From Luteibacter pinisoli (GTDB taxonomy: Bacteria > Pseudomonadota > Gammaproteobacteria > Xanthomonadales > Rhodanobacteraceae), in the NCBI RefSeq assembly GCF_006385595.1, contig NZ_CP041046.1, forward strand, positions 2,852,001 to 2,916,000: a DNA stretch of 64,000 bases, in the 5' to 3' direction. Both the position numbers and the translations under genes were made by a program. How positions within the stretch are numbered: the first letter of the stretch is position 1; each line of letters starts with the position of its first letter. The notes beneath the pieces are model-generated. The model had not been told where the DNA came from and did not search any database. It saw only the letters and a list, made by a program, of their open reading frames with translations. Shown here piece after piece: positions 47,701 through 57,085 of the stretch.

Positions 47701-50700
47701 CCGGCCGCCGTGCTGCCCGCGGCCACGTTGGTCATCGCCACGGGGCCGCCCAGGCCGTCACCGACGAGGCTGACGCGATTCAGCGGGTTGCCTGCACCGT
47801 CCACGTCGTAACGCACGGCCACGCGGCCGATGGAACCGACATCCCCCGACACCGCGCGCAACTGCTCGATGTTGGCGGCGTCGGTATCCAGCGTGCCCGC
47901 GGCCACGCCAGTGACTTTGCGGTTGCCGAGGTTCACTTCGCCGGCCGAGGTCTGCGGCGCGGCCAGGCCGTAGCCGGTGTAGCTGGCTTCCGCACCCACG
48001 GTGGTCGCGGCGCCTGCACCGATGGCCACGCTGTTGTCGAACGACGACACGGCACCTGGGCCGATCGCGACGCTGTCGGCGCCGGTGGCGCTCGCCGCCG
48101 CGCCCGTGGAATTCACCTTGACGTAGTTCGTGCCGCTCGCGGCGATCGCACTGAGCCGCGCATTCACATTGAGGATCGACGCGTTGTTCGAGCCCGCGGC
48201 CGAACCGGCATCGGTAAACGTCGCGGCACCCACGGTGCCGCTCGCATCAACCGTACTCAAGGCGTAGGTCGGCGCGACAAACGCCGTGCCGTTGAACGCG
48301 GCGCCGCCGCCCAGGCTGGACGCGAGCGCGGTGTACGCCGTGTTGAGCTGGCCACCCGTCACCGCGTCCGAACTGGCCGAGGCGAGCGACCCGTCTGCCA
48401 TGTTGTGGATACCCACGCGGCCCGTTCCCGCGCCGGTAAGGGTGATGCTGTTGGTCGGCAGGCCGTTGCCCGCGTCGTCGTAGCGCACGGCGATCTGGCC
48501 GAGCGAGCCCACGTCGCCGCTGACGGTGCGCAGCTGCTGCACGTTCACGGCGTCGTTGTCGGCAGCGCCGGCGGCCACGCCGCTCAGCGTGCGGTTGCCG
48601 ACGTTGACCTCGCCACTGGACGTTTGTGGTGCGGCGAGGCCATACGCGGCATAGCCCACCTGGGCACCCGTGGCGGCCACCGAGCCGTTGCCCAGCGCGA
48701 CGCTGTTGGCCGCCGGGGCGCTTGCCCCGCTGCCTAGCGCGACCGAGTTGTTGCCAGCGGCGACACTGCCGCCGCCCACCGCGACCGACTCGGCACCGCC
48801 GGCATTGGCGCCCGCACCGGTGGAGTTCACCGCCACGTACGCGGAGCCCACGCCTACCGCGGCGAGACGATTGTTGATGTTCACCAGCGAACCGTTGAGC
48901 GAGGCGAAGGCATCGGCCGCACTGTGGTAGTCGGTGCCCGGCGTGGTGCCCGATGCGCTCACGCTGACCAGCGAATACGTGGGCGCCGTGACCGTGCCGG
49001 TGGCGGGGTTGTATACCGCCCCGCCACCCGACCAGGCGGCCAGCGTACCGCCGACGGCCGCGTTCACCGTCGCGAGCTGCTCCACGTTAACCGCTTCATT
49101 CGCCGCAACGCCTGCGGCCACGCCGGCCACGGTGCGATTGCCGACGTTCACTTCGCCCACCGACGAGCGCGTGCCCGCCAGGCCGTACGGCGTGTAGCCG
49201 GTGCGCGCACCCACGGCCGTGGTCGATCCCGCCCCCAGGGCCACGCTGTTGGCGTTGGGCGCCGACGCGCCGCTGCCCAGTGCCACGCTTTCCGCGCCCC
49301 CGGCCACCGCCGGTGCGCCCGCGGAGTTCACCGCCAGGAAGGTATTGCCGAGGTTCAACGCGTTGACGCGCGCGTTGAGGTTGCCGAGTGAGGTATCGAC
49401 GGAAACGAAGGCGGCACCGACGTCGGTCGCCAGCACCGGGCTGGTGCTGCCACCAACGTTCACTGCGTTGAGCAGGTACTGCGGCGGCCGGAACACCGTG
49501 CCGTTGAAGCTGGCACCCGCGCCAAGCATCGCTGCCAGCGACGCGTTGCTGGTGAACAGCTGGCTGCCATTGATCGCATCCAGGCTGCCCGCGGTCGTGG
49601 CACCCGCGGCGACGTTACCGAGGCCCACCGCAGGACTGCCGGTGCCGCCCAGGGTGACATGGCCGAGCGGATTGCCGGCACCATCGTTGTCGTACTGCAC
49701 GGCCAGCCGGCCGAGGGCGCCCACGCTGCTGCTCACGCCCGTCAGCTGCGCCACGTTCACCGCATCGCCTGCGGCGCTGCCGGCGGCGAGCCCAGTGATC
49801 TTGCGCGTGCCCACGGCGATTTCGCCGGTAGAAGTCTGCGCACCGGCCACGCCGATCGCGGTGTAGCCGGCCTGTGCACCGACACTCGTTACCGAGCCTG
49901 CGCCCAGCGCGATGCTGTTGGCATTCGTCGCGGACGCGCCCGCACCGAGGGCAATGGCATCGAGGCCCGTCGCGCTGCTGGCGGCACCTGTCGAGTTGAT
50001 CTTGAGGTACGGCAGGCCCGTGGTGCCGAGCGAGTTGATCCTTGTGTTGATGCTGGTAAGCGAGGTGCCCACGTTGGTGAAGGCACCGGCGACATTCACC
50101 GCGGCACCGACGCTGACATTGCCGGCGGTATCGATCAGCGGCGTGTTGAAGGTGGGACCGGTGAAGGTACCGGTGGCATCGGCCACCACGCCGCCGCCGA
50201 AGTACGCGGCCACGGCCTGGTTCGTGCGGCTGAGCTGCGCGCCGTTGATGGCATCGGCGCTGCCGGCCGTGACCGTGCCCGCGGCGAGGTTACCCAGGCC
50301 CACGGTGCCCGTCCCGACCGTACCCAGGGTGACGTGGTTCGTCCGGTTGCCCGAGCCATCCGCGTCGTATTGCACGGCGAGGCGGCCCAGCGCGGTGACA
50401 CTGTTGTTCACGCCGGTCAGCTGCGCCACGTTCACGGCATCCGCCGGCGCGCTGCCAGCGGCCAGGCCTGTGATCTTGCGCGTGCCCACGGCCACTTCGC
50501 CCAACGACGTCTGCGGCGCGGCCACGCCGATAGCGGTATAGCCTGTCTGCGCACCGACGCTGGTCACCGAGCCCGCGCCCAGGGCCACGCTGTTGCCGTG
50601 GGATGCCACGGCGCCCGCACCGAGCGCCACGGCGTCCACGCCGGTGGCGACGCTGGCGGCGCCGGTGGAGTTCACCTTGAGGTAGGCCAGGCCCGTCGTA

Positions 50701-52487
50701 CCCAGCGTATCGATGCGCGTGTTGAGGTTGGTCACTGACGTGCCCAGCGTGGTGAACGCCGCGCTCGCATTGTTGACGGTGCCCGGCGTGACGACGCCTG
50801 CGCTGCTGATCGCCGGTGCATTGAACGTCGGCGCGGTGAAGACACCGGCGGCGCTCACCGTCGTGGTGCCACCGAAGTACGCAGCGACGGCCTGGTTCGT
50901 GGTGTTCAGCTGCGTACCGTTCACCGCGTCGAGGCTGCCGGCGGCCAGCGAACCGGCGCCGAGATTGTGCAGGCCCACCGAACCCGTCCCCACGCCCGCG
51001 CCACGCAGCGTCAGCGAGTTGGTCGGCAGGCCGTTGCCGTCCGCATCGTAGGTGACGGACAGCAGGCTCAGCGCGCTGAGCTGCGCCGTGGCGCCCTTCA
51101 GCTGGAGGACGTTGACGGCGTCGTAGTTATCCGAGCCCGCGGCGACGTGGGTGATCTGCCGCTCGGCGCCCGTGCCACCGACGGACACCGCGCCGACCGA
51201 ATTCTGCGCGGCCGCGAGGCCGAACGGCACGTACCCGGCGGCACCGGCGCGATCGCCCACGGACCCGTTGCCCAGCACCACCGAGTTCACCTGGTTCGAC
51301 GTGGCATTCGCACCGACGATGGTCTGCGCGTTCGCCGTGCCCGAGGCGCTATCGCCCACCACCACCGAATTGCCTTTGCGCGTGGCGTAGTTGTTCGTCG
51401 GCACGCCCGAGGGATTGTTCGGATCGTTGCGACCGGATCCCGGGAACACGGTGTTCGCATCTTCCGCCGGCAACGTGTGGCTGGCACCGCGACCGATCAC
51501 CACTTCCTGCGAACCATTCGCCGTGGCCTTGTCGCCGACCAGCACCTGGTTGTCCTGCGCGGGATTCACCGCCCAGCAATGCGCCAGCGGAATGCCGAGC
51601 AGCGACGCGCAATCGTTCGACCACGCTGGCGAGCCACCCGGCAGCAGGATGCCGCCGAGGCCGTTGGAGGCGAAGCCGTCCGTGCCGCGGTTGATATTGG
51701 TGATGTAGCTGTCGGAGGTGACGCCGCCGAGCAGGGTGAGGTGGTTGTTCTGGCCCAGCACCGTGCCGTTGATGGTGGTCGTCAGCGGCGTCAGGTTGAC
51801 CAGGTTCAGCCCGCCAATGCCGAGACTGGAGAAGGTACCGGTGACATTGACGCTGGCAAGGTTAAGCGCACCGCTGGACAGGTAGTTGCTGTTCGGATTG
51901 AGCAGCGAAGTGAGCGTGGGTGACAGGGCCCCGCCCACGCTGCCCACCAGCCCGCCGGTGCCAAGGATCAATCCGGCGCGGTTGGGCTCGGCCGGCAGCG
52001 GATAGCGCGGATCGCCCGGGGCGATCAGCATGGGCTGCACGGACAGCGATGCCGGTGCTGCGGCCGCCAGGAAGGGCGTGGACGTAAAGGCGGCCCGCGT
52101 CGATACCGTCGCGCCCAGCGAGCTGAAGGTCGCCAGCGTCGAGGTGCCGCTCGTCGCGCTCGTCGATTCCGTCGATGTCGATGTGCTCGCGGTCTCGTCG
52201 TCGTCCGTGCTGTCGTCCGTAGCGGTGCTCGTTTTCTTTTTCGTCGGCACCGCCACCGTGGCAGCGACGACAGCAGGGGCCGGTTCGGCCGCCACCGTCG
52301 CGCCGGGGCTTGGCGCAGGGGCCGTTTGTCGGGCGTCCTGGGCCGCCAGGCCGCCGGTCAGGAAAACAAGGGCCGCCATGCAGGCGGCCCGGAAGGAAGC
52401 GTAGCGGCGCAGGCTGTGCAGACGCCTAAAAGAAAAGCGCGCCGTTTGCACGGCGCGCAAAAACGAGGAAACCACTAGCTGTTTCAC
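44709..52487 (-). CDS. Giant modular YadA-type trimeric autotransporter adhesin
   Basis: 2592 residues, GTG start at 52487 behind GGGGGTGG. It has an extended basic signal region (to about 50), a Thr/Ser/Asp-rich low-complexity linker (about 80-115: TATDDSTDDDETASTSTSTE), a unique N-terminal domain (about 120-330), and then about nine head-neck modules. Each module has AVALG.ga..AN.SVALG head strands, YGLAAPQTS.GEVNVGNR, a VAAG..D.DAVNVQQL neck and a variable 100-residue insert ending in SDAVNGGQL. The last part is a final neck, coiled-coil stalk and YadA anchor (GVASAMAMAGLPQ ... GFSVGAGMEW). Modules 2-8 repeat about every 540-690 bp in DNA. It is exported by Sec and inserted in the outer membrane as a trimer; role in attachment or biofilm. 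Confidence 0.93.
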   Translation of the reverse strand: MKQLVVSSFLRAVQTARFSFRRLHSLRRYASFRAACMAALVFLTGGLAAQDARQTAPAPSPGATVAAEPAPAVVAATVAVPTKKKTSTATDDSTDDDETASTSTSTESTSATSGTSTLATFSSLGATVSTRAAFTSTPFLAAAAPASLSVQPMLIAPGDPRYPLPAEPNRAGLILGTGGLVGSVGGALSPTLTSLLNPNSNYLSSGALNLASVNVTGTFSSLGIGGLNLVNLTPLTTTINGTVLGQNNHLTLLGGVTSDSYITNINRGTDGFASNGLGGILLPGGSPAWSNDCASLLGIPLAHCWAVNPAQDNQVLVGDKATANGSQEVVIGRGASHTLPAEDANTVFPGSGRNDPNNPSGVPTNNYATRKGNSVVVGDSASGTANAQTIVGANATSNQVNSVVLGNGSVGDRAGAAGYVPFGLAAAQNSVGAVSVGGTGAERQITHVAAGSDNYDAVNVLQLKGATAQLSALSLLSVTYDADGNGLPTNSLTLRGAGVGTGSVGLHNLGAGSLAAGSLDAVNGTQLNTTNQAVAAYFGGTTTVSAAGVFTAPTFNAPAISSAGVVTPGTVNNASAAFTTLGTSVTNLNTRIDTLGTTGLAYLKVNSTGAASVATGVDAVALGAGAVASHGNSVALGAGSVTSVGAQTGYTAIGVAAPQTSLGEVAVGTRKITGLAAGSAPADAVNVAQLTGVNNSVTALGRLAVQYDADGSGNRTNHVTLGTVGTGTVGLGNLAAGTVTAGSADAINGAQLSRTNQAVAAYFGGGVVADATGTFTGPTFNTPLIDTAGNVSVGAAVNVAGAFTNVGTSLTSINTRINSLGTTGLPYLKINSTGAASSATGLDAIALGAGASATNANSIALGAGSVTSVGAQAGYTAIGVAGAQTSTGEIAVGTRKITGLAAGSAAGDAVNVAQLTGVSSSVGALGRLAVQYDNDGAGNPLGHVTLGGTGSPAVGLGNVAAGATTAGSLDAINGSQLFTSNASLAAMLGAGASFNGTVFRPPQYLLNAVNVGGSTSPVLATDVGAAFVSVDTSLGNLNARVNALNLGNTFLAVNSAGAPAVAGGAESVALGSGASAPNANSVALGAGSTTAVGARTGYTPYGLAGTRSSVGEVNVGNRTVAGVAAGVAANEAVNVEQLATVNAAVGGTLAAWSGGGAVYNPATGTVTAPTYSLVSVSASGTTPGTDYHSAADAFASLNGSLVNINNRLAAVGVGSAYVAVNSTGAGANAGGAESVAVGGGSVAAGNNSVALGSGASAPAANSVALGNGSVAATGAQVGYAAYGLAAPQTSSGEVNVGNRTLSGVAAGAADNDAVNVQQLRTVSGDVGSLGQIAVRYDDAGNGLPTNSITLTGAGTGRVGIHNMADGSLASASSDAVTGGQLNTAYTALASSLGGGAAFNGTAFVAPTYALSTVDASGTVGAATFTDAGSAAGSNNASILNVNARLSAIAASGTNYVKVNSTGAAASATGADSVAIGPGAVSSFDNSVAIGAGAATTVGAEASYTGYGLAAPQTSAGEVNLGNRKVTGVAAGTLDTDAANIEQLRAVSGDVGSIGRVAVRYDVDGAGNPLNRVSLVGDGLGGPVAMTNVAAGSTAAGSLDAVNGGQVAQANQAVASALGGGAGIDAVGHLVAPSYTLPTVAADGTAGVSTSGDVGTALASLGGSVNNVNTQVSNLYTTGSKYFQANSSGAAATVGAGDAVAIGPGASAIHANSVALGANSTTTVGARANYAAIGLVPTQNSLGEVNIGSRQLTGVAAGSQDADAVNVAQLRGVSQSVGQLGALSVRYDDAGDGTPLNSVTLAGAGGGPVAIHNLATGSISLTSTDAVNGGQIFATRAATAQVLGGGASVDPTTGALNAPTYAITQVAVDGSTSQSNQNTVGAAFTAADNSLSNLNTRVQGIYDTGVKYVRINSTGPQSSAAGADSVALGSSADASANNSVALGANSVAALGSQANYAAYGLATPQNSDGEVNVGNRQVTGVAAGSADHDAVNVSQLRAVDQAVRDTASGAVAYDTDAGGNRLAHVTLGGVGAGTAVGIGNLANGVLSAGSRDAVAGGQLYSAGVSVASLFGGGVVFDPLTATFTAPSFALRTVQADGTVTLPGSYGDAGTAMASLDTSIVNLNQRVSALGAGFISPYMDVDSTAAAAQATGSDSTAMGGAAEATGEGASAIGGSARALAVRALAMGNGSLATTDGAVAIGSNAVADRTGTGTEAFTGLAVPAQGVVSVGSSGNERQITNVAGGTEDTDAVNLRQLRAVSTQVGDLGASAVTYDDPTHRVATLNRNGVSVRMANLAAGAVAQASTDAINGGQMWAWTQDASNSYSNLALYNAVQALQAGGGGTGNNAALAVNNTNNAPAAVAAGNNTLATGVGSSASGTNSTALGNGAQATADNAVAVGSGSVADRANTVSVGATGAERQVTNVAAGTRDTDAANVSQVNAVRASSVQYATLADGSPDYSNLTVGAAGTPATIHNVSAGVATTDAANVGQLNQVADWSRSYTDAKVNAVSREIQQSTNRASAGVASAMAMAGLPQATTPGRNMAAVAGGTFRGESSIAVGISTVTDSGGWIYKASGTANSRGDAGFSVGAGMEW

Positions 52488-52512
52488 GGTACCACCCCCT
52501 GGCCCCTGACAC

Positions 52513-52525
52513 GCACGCTGCGTGC
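52513..52525. promoter_or_regulatory. Palindrome just upstream of the giant adhesin start
   Basis: GCACGC-T-GCGTGC, perfect, 26 bp before the GTG start, within a longer imperfect inverted repeat. It is a candidate operator or 5'-UTR hairpin for the adhesin, possibly the site of the adjacent AraC-type regulator. Confidence 0.4.
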
Positions 52526-52585
52526 CTGGGTCGATTAGAGGTGGACCGTCATGCCTTCACTGATCAAATGCGGCATCTTGCTAAG

Positions 52586-52612
52586 CCGAAACGGCAATTC
52601 GTGCCGTTTCGG
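52586..52612 (-). terminator. Hairpin between regulator and adhesin genes
   Basis: Perfect 11-bp stem CCGAAACGGCA (52586-52596) / TGCCGTTTCGG (52602-52612), loop ATTCG, beginning 1 bp after the AraC-type gene's stop. Without a U-run it may act as a weak terminator or attenuator between the two genes. Confidence 0.5.
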
Positions 52613-52613
52613 A

Positions 52614-53588
52614 TCACATGTCGTCCATTTCTTCGACGAGAAGGTCATCCGGCACGCTGCGGGTCAGGGTTTCGCGCGGCTGCTCCCCGAACACGCTGCG
52701 GTACTTTTCGGCAAAACGCGACAGGTCCCACATGCCGCAACTCAGTGCCACCGACTTCACCGAGCGACGGCCCGCTTCCGCGGTAACGAGGCTGCGATGG
52801 GCCGTGCACAGGCGAAGCATGGCCAGGTAGCGGTTGGGCGGGATCCCCAGCAGATCGTCGAACGCATAGCGCAGGCCGCGTTCGCTGGCGCCTGCCGCCT
52901 GGCAGAGCTCCTGCGAATAGATATCGCGACGCAGGTTGGCGCGCATGAAGCGCTCCGCCCGACGCATGACCTGGTAGTGCGCACGACGGCCACGCGAGGC
53001 CACCGGACGGTCTTCGGACGACGACGACAGCGCCATCCGGATGTGTTCGTCGAGCAGGTCTTCGATCGGTGCGAAGCCGTCGTCCTCACCGGCACGCACG
53101 CGGTCGCGGATCTGCCGCCACGCACGTTTGAGCGGTTCGGAGTTCACGGCAAACAGGCGTAGCCGCTGGGCGGCCATGTCCACATCCGCATGGTCGGACG
53201 CCATGAAACGCGATCGGAACCGCGCATACGGTGCCACCACGAGGGTGAACCGCGTACCGCGTTCGAACATGAAGTCGGTGGGCGTGCCACGCAGGAGCGT
53301 CACCGCCATTTCCGACTCGACACCGACGCCCTGGCACCAGCTGCGTTCACCGGCTTCGTGCATGTAGATGAGCATGCAGGAGTCATCAGGCACCGTGAGC
53401 GCACCGCGCACATCGAAGTCCAGATGCGCCGTGAGGTACGTCACCCCATCGTGCGTGCGGGACGCGAGCGCGGCGCGCGGTCGCGCGGGGCTCAGCGTCA
53501 GCAGATCGACCTCACAGATGCCGAGCGCGGCACCGAGCGTCACGAGGTCAAAGTCCTCTAGACCTTGTACGTCCATGGGGCGCGTCAT
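52614..53588 (-). CDS. AraC-family transcriptional regulator
   Basis: 324 residues from the ATG at 53588 (GGAGGGG upstream). The N-terminal 190 residues form a cupin-like sensor part of the AraC-binding type (MLIYMHEAGERSWCQG, FERGTRFTLVV). The C-terminal domain (about 215-310) has two HTH units: YSQELCQAAGASERGLRYAF, GIPPNRYLAMLRLCTAHRSL, and SVKSVALSCGMWDLSRFAEKYRSVFGEQP with the usual F-x-[KR]-x-F-G-x-x-P end. It lies 126 bp upstream of the giant adhesin on the same strand and is its most likely regulator. Confidence 0.92.
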   Translation of the reverse strand: MTRPMDVQGLEDFDLVTLGAALGICEVDLLTLSPARPRAALASRTHDGVTYLTAHLDFDVRGALTVPDDSCMLIYMHEAGERSWCQGVGVESEMAVTLLRGTPTDFMFERGTRFTLVVAPYARFRSRFMASDHADVDMAAQRLRLFAVNSEPLKRAWRQIRDRVRAGEDDGFAPIEDLLDEHIRMALSSSSEDRPVASRGRRAHYQVMRRAERFMRANLRRDIYSQELCQAAGASERGLRYAFDDLLGIPPNRYLAMLRLCTAHRSLVTAEAGRRSVKSVALSCGMWDLSRFAEKYRSVFGEQPRETLTRSVPDDLLVEEMDDM

Positions 53589-53820
53589 GCCTGCCCCTCC
53601 TGCGATGTTGTGTTGATGTGAGTGGCACCCCTCATGCCACCGGCTCCGAAAGACCCATTCCACTGTCCCATACGCACCCCCGCGTTGATCCAGGCAGGCC
53701 CGACGCCTGCAAGCTACTCCGTGGACACCGCAACCACCCCGGAAAAAGAAGAGTGCCCGGCGATATAACTAACCGTGTATGCGAGGAAATGCCAGTGAAT
53801 TGTGAATCTGCCGAATTCGC

Positions 53821-55212
53821 TTACGCGGCGCCAGAAACATTTGATGAATCTGGCAAAAGTGCCGCCTGAGCCAGGCCCGAGACCACGCCGAGGGACGGAT
53901 CACCGTGGACCACCGGGATACCCGGGAAGCTGGCCGCCACGCGATCACGAACCTGCGGGGATCGGGAGGTGCCGCCCGTCAGGAAAATGCTGGCCGGTGC
54001 GTCGGCGATGTTCCCGCGCGCCTCGTCCAGCAAACGGGCCATGCGGTCGAGGAAATCCTCCGACGCCACCCGGAAATCGCTGCCCGCGGCATGGCTGGCC
54101 AGGCCAGGCTCGATGAAGTCCAGCACGGCGGCCGCCTGGTCAGCGCCGGAGAGCTCGATCTTCATGCGCTCGGCCTGCTGGTTCAGGCGCGTGGTGGCGC
54201 CGGTGCCCTGCAGGGCACGCAGGCGCGAGGCGAACGGCTCGTCCACCTGCCGGTAGTCCTGCTTACGGAACTCGCGCTGCTTGGGCAGGTTGTGCACGCT
54301 GGCCGCTTCCACGAAATGGTGCACGGGCACGCCGGAAATATCCTTGCCAAACAGCGGCATGAGGCTATGCAGACTCATGCCCACGTCGAGGTCGGTACCA
54401 CCGCGCGGCAGGCCCCAGCTGCGGTGCATCACCGGCGTCTCGCCGGCGCCCAGTTCGGCGTAAGCGACGTCGGTAGTACCGCCGCCGATATCCACGATGA
54501 GCGCGCGCTGCCGCTCGGGCAGCGACAGGTGGTAGTGCATGGCGGCAGCCGCTGGCTCCTCGAGGAACGAGACGGCATCGAAACCGGCGATCCCGGCCGC
54601 CTCGCGCAGGATCCCCAGCGCCTGCTCGCCGCCGGCCGGGCCCATCGAGCTGCGGAACTCCACCGGGCGGCCAATCACGGCCTCGCGCACCGGCACGCCG
54701 AACTGGCGCGTGGCGACGAGGCGCACGTGCTCCAGGATGTGGGCGGCGATGCTGACGATGGTCTTGCGCACCCGCGGATCCAGCTTGTAGCCAAACATCG
54801 ACTTGGGCGATTCGATGAGGTTGCCGGTGCCCTCTTCCAGATAGGCCTCCACGGCCGCCTCGCCGAACAGCGCGTCCTGGAAGCTCGCCACCGACGATGA
54901 CGCGGCCTCGCGCATGCGCTCTTCCATCCACTGCCGGCGCACGACGCGGATGGCGTCACGTCGCACGTCGCGGTCGGAACGGGCCGTGCGGCCGGTGCGG
55001 CGCTCGTCCGACCGGGTCGCGCGAACGATCGTGTCGACCTGCGCCTCCAGCACCGGGGTGAGCACGAAGTCGTCGAAGTCCGGCACCACCTCGGGGAAGA
55101 ACACCGCCGTGCGGAACTGGCGCTCCTCGCCGAAGCGCACCAGTTGCAGCTCGCCGTCCACCACGGCCGCGGCGGCGGAGTAGCTGGTACCGAAGTCGAT
55201 GCCGATGCGCAT
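53821..55212 (-). CDS. YegD-like Hsp70 family protein
   Basis: 463 residues. It has only the Hsp70/actin nucleotide-binding domain and lacks the DnaK substrate domain. Phosphate-1 loop MRIGIDFGTSYSAAAAV, connecting segment AVIGRPVEF, phosphate-2 loop LIVDIGGGTTDVAYAEL, FLEEPAAAAMHY, and the adenosine loop ASIFLTGGTSRSPQV. These match the YegD group of putative chaperones. It probably binds ATP and client proteins without J-protein partners encoded nearby. It diverges from the M28 peptidase gene; their starts are about 125 bp apart. Confidence 0.92.
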   Translation of the reverse strand: MRIGIDFGTSYSAAAAVVDGELQLVRFGEERQFRTAVFFPEVVPDFDDFVLTPVLEAQVDTIVRATRSDERRTGRTARSDRDVRRDAIRVVRRQWMEERMREAASSSVASFQDALFGEAAVEAYLEEGTGNLIESPKSMFGYKLDPRVRKTIVSIAAHILEHVRLVATRQFGVPVREAVIGRPVEFRSSMGPAGGEQALGILREAAGIAGFDAVSFLEEPAAAAMHYHLSLPERQRALIVDIGGGTTDVAYAELGAGETPVMHRSWGLPRGGTDLDVGMSLHSLMPLFGKDISGVPVHHFVEAASVHNLPKQREFRKQDYRQVDEPFASRLRALQGTGATTRLNQQAERMKIELSGADQAAAVLDFIEPGLASHAAGSDFRVASEDFLDRMARLLDEARGNIADAPASIFLTGGTSRSPQVRDRVAASFPGIPVVHGDPSLGVVSGLAQAALLPDSSNVSGAA

Positions 55213-55336
55213 GGAAGGGGGGCCTTTTTCGTTCAGGGGAACCGCCCATTATGACCGGCCCGGGTATCAGGCGACAGCGGGACGGATGCGGCTACACTCG
55301 GGCTTCGTGCCACTGACGCCCCGGGAACCCCGACCC

Positions 55337-57082
55337 ATGCGCCGAATCGCCCTCGCCTGCCTGTCCGCCCTGGCCCTGGCTGCCTGCCACTCCCACGACG
55401 AAGACAAGGCCGCGCCCGCCGCCGCCTCGACGGCACCCGCCCGGCCTTCCACCGCCCCGCCCCCGCCGCTGCCGGCCGTGGCCAACGAAAAACACGACTT
55501 CACCCCGGATATCACGGCGGGTGATTTCGCGGCACACCTGCGGGTCATCTCGTCGGACGAATACGACGGCCGCAAGCCGGGCACCCTGGGCGAGCGCCTG
55601 ACCACGAATTACATCATCGAGCAGTTCAAGCGGATGGGCCTGTCGCCCGGCAACAAGGGCGACTGGGTGCAGACCGTGCCCGCCGTGTCGACCGAACTGA
55701 CTGGCCAGGACAGCCTGAAGCTCGATGTCAGCGAAGGCGGCGGCACCGAAGCCTTCGCGTTTGGCACGGATATGGTCGTCGGCACGCTGCAGGCGAAATC
55801 CGACGTGGAGCTGAAGGATTCGGACATCGTCTTCGCCGGATACGGGGTGAACGCCCCGGAAGCCCAATGGAACGACTTCGACGGCCTCGACGTGAAGGGC
55901 AAGACCCTCGTGGTGCTGGTCAACGACCCGGGCTGGAACGGCAACGACCCGACCCTGTTCAAGGGCCGCGAGATGACCTACTACGGCCGCTGGACCTACA
56001 AGTACGAAGAGGCCGCCCGCCAGGGCGCCGCGGCCGTGTTTATCGTCCACCAGACCGAACCGGCGGCTTACGGCTGGAACGTGGTGCGCAGTGGCTGGAC
56101 CACGCCGCGCCTGGACCTGCCCGAGAGCGAAGACCCGGCACCGCGCCTGCCCGTCGCCGGCTGGCTGTCGCATGAAGCCGCGCAGCGCCTGTTCGCCAAG
56201 GCCGGCAAGAACTTCGACGATCTGGCCAAACAGGCCGACGTGCGCGGCTTCAAGGCCGTACCGCTGGATGCGAAAGCCAACATCCAGCTGCACAGCAACA
56301 TCACCCATTCGCTGAGCAACAACGTCATCGGCATGGTGAAGGGAAGCGAGAAGCCCGACGAAGCGGTGGTGTACACCGCACACTGGGACCACCTCGGCCA
56401 CGACCCGGCCCTGAAGGGCCACCAGATCTACAACGGTGCCGTCGATAACGGTACGGGCATCGCCGCGCTGCTGGAAATCGCCGGCAAGTTCGCCCAGGAG
56501 AAGCCGAAGCGCACCGTGGTGTTCGCCGCCGTGACGATGGAAGAATCCGGCCTGCTCGGCTCGAAGTACTACGTGGCGCACCCGCCCTTCCCGCTCAACA
56601 AGACCGTCGCCGACATCAACATGGATGCGCTGCCGATCATCGGGCCCACGAAGGACATGGAAGTGACCGGCATGGGCCAGGGCACGCTGGAAGACACCCT
56701 GGCCGAGGTACTGAAGGCCGACGGCCGCGTGATCAGCGGCGATGCCTCGCCGGAGAAGGGCCACTATTTCCGCTCGGATCACTTCAACTTCGCCAAGGCC
56801 GGCGTGCCGGCGCTCGCGGCCGGTGGCGGCATCGACATGGTCACGGGTGGCAAGGCGGCCGGCCAGGCCGCGGCCGACGACTACACGAAGAACCGCTACC
56901 ACCAGCCCACCGACGTCTACGACATGCGCTGGGATTTCACCGGCGTGATGCAGAACGTGCAGGCGTACTACCAGGTAGGCGACAAGCTCGCCAACAGCGA
57001 CGAGTGGCCCACCTGGAAAGACGGCAGCGAGTTCAAGGCCATCCGTGAAAAATCCCTCGCCGCCGGCAACAAGAAGAAATGA
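55337..57082 (+). CDS. M28 family metallopeptidase, lipoprotein
   Basis: 581 residues from the ATG at 55337. A lipoprotein signal (MRRIALACLSALALAAC, Cys17 lipidated) is followed by a Pro/Ala-rich linker. A PA domain insert (about 150-330, IVFAGYGVNAPEAQWND) sits before the peptidase core. Two-zinc ligands: His/Asp in AHWDHLGHD, Asp in AVDNGTGIAALLE, Glu-Glu in TMEESGLLGS, Asp in ADINMDALP and His in FRSDHFNFAKAGVPAL. It is an aminopeptidase-like enzyme facing the periplasm or cell surface. The stop is followed after 3 bp by the end of the convergent porin gene. Confidence 0.93.
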   Translation: MRRIALACLSALALAACHSHDEDKAAPAAASTAPARPSTAPPPPLPAVANEKHDFTPDITAGDFAAHLRVISSDEYDGRKPGTLGERLTTNYIIEQFKRMGLSPGNKGDWVQTVPAVSTELTGQDSLKLDVSEGGGTEAFAFGTDMVVGTLQAKSDVELKDSDIVFAGYGVNAPEAQWNDFDGLDVKGKTLVVLVNDPGWNGNDPTLFKGREMTYYGRWTYKYEEAARQGAAAVFIVHQTEPAAYGWNVVRSGWTTPRLDLPESEDPAPRLPVAGWLSHEAAQRLFAKAGKNFDDLAKQADVRGFKAVPLDAKANIQLHSNITHSLSNNVIGMVKGSEKPDEAVVYTAHWDHLGHDPALKGHQIYNGAVDNGTGIAALLEIAGKFAQEKPKRTVVFAAVTMEESGLLGSKYYVAHPPFPLNKTVADINMDALPIIGPTKDMEVTGMGQGTLEDTLAEVLKADGRVISGDASPEKGHYFRSDHFNFAKAGVPALAAGGGIDMVTGGKAAGQAAADDYTKNRYHQPTDVYDMRWDFTGVMQNVQAYYQVGDKLANSDEWPTWKDGSEFKAIREKSLAAGNKKK

Positions 57083-57085
57083 CCC

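Noticed and set aside
46419..48737. 772-codon plus-strand frame opposite the giant adhesin
   Set aside because: Same kind of shadow; periodic only because the adhesin repeats are periodic. No signal, ribosome site or known fold.
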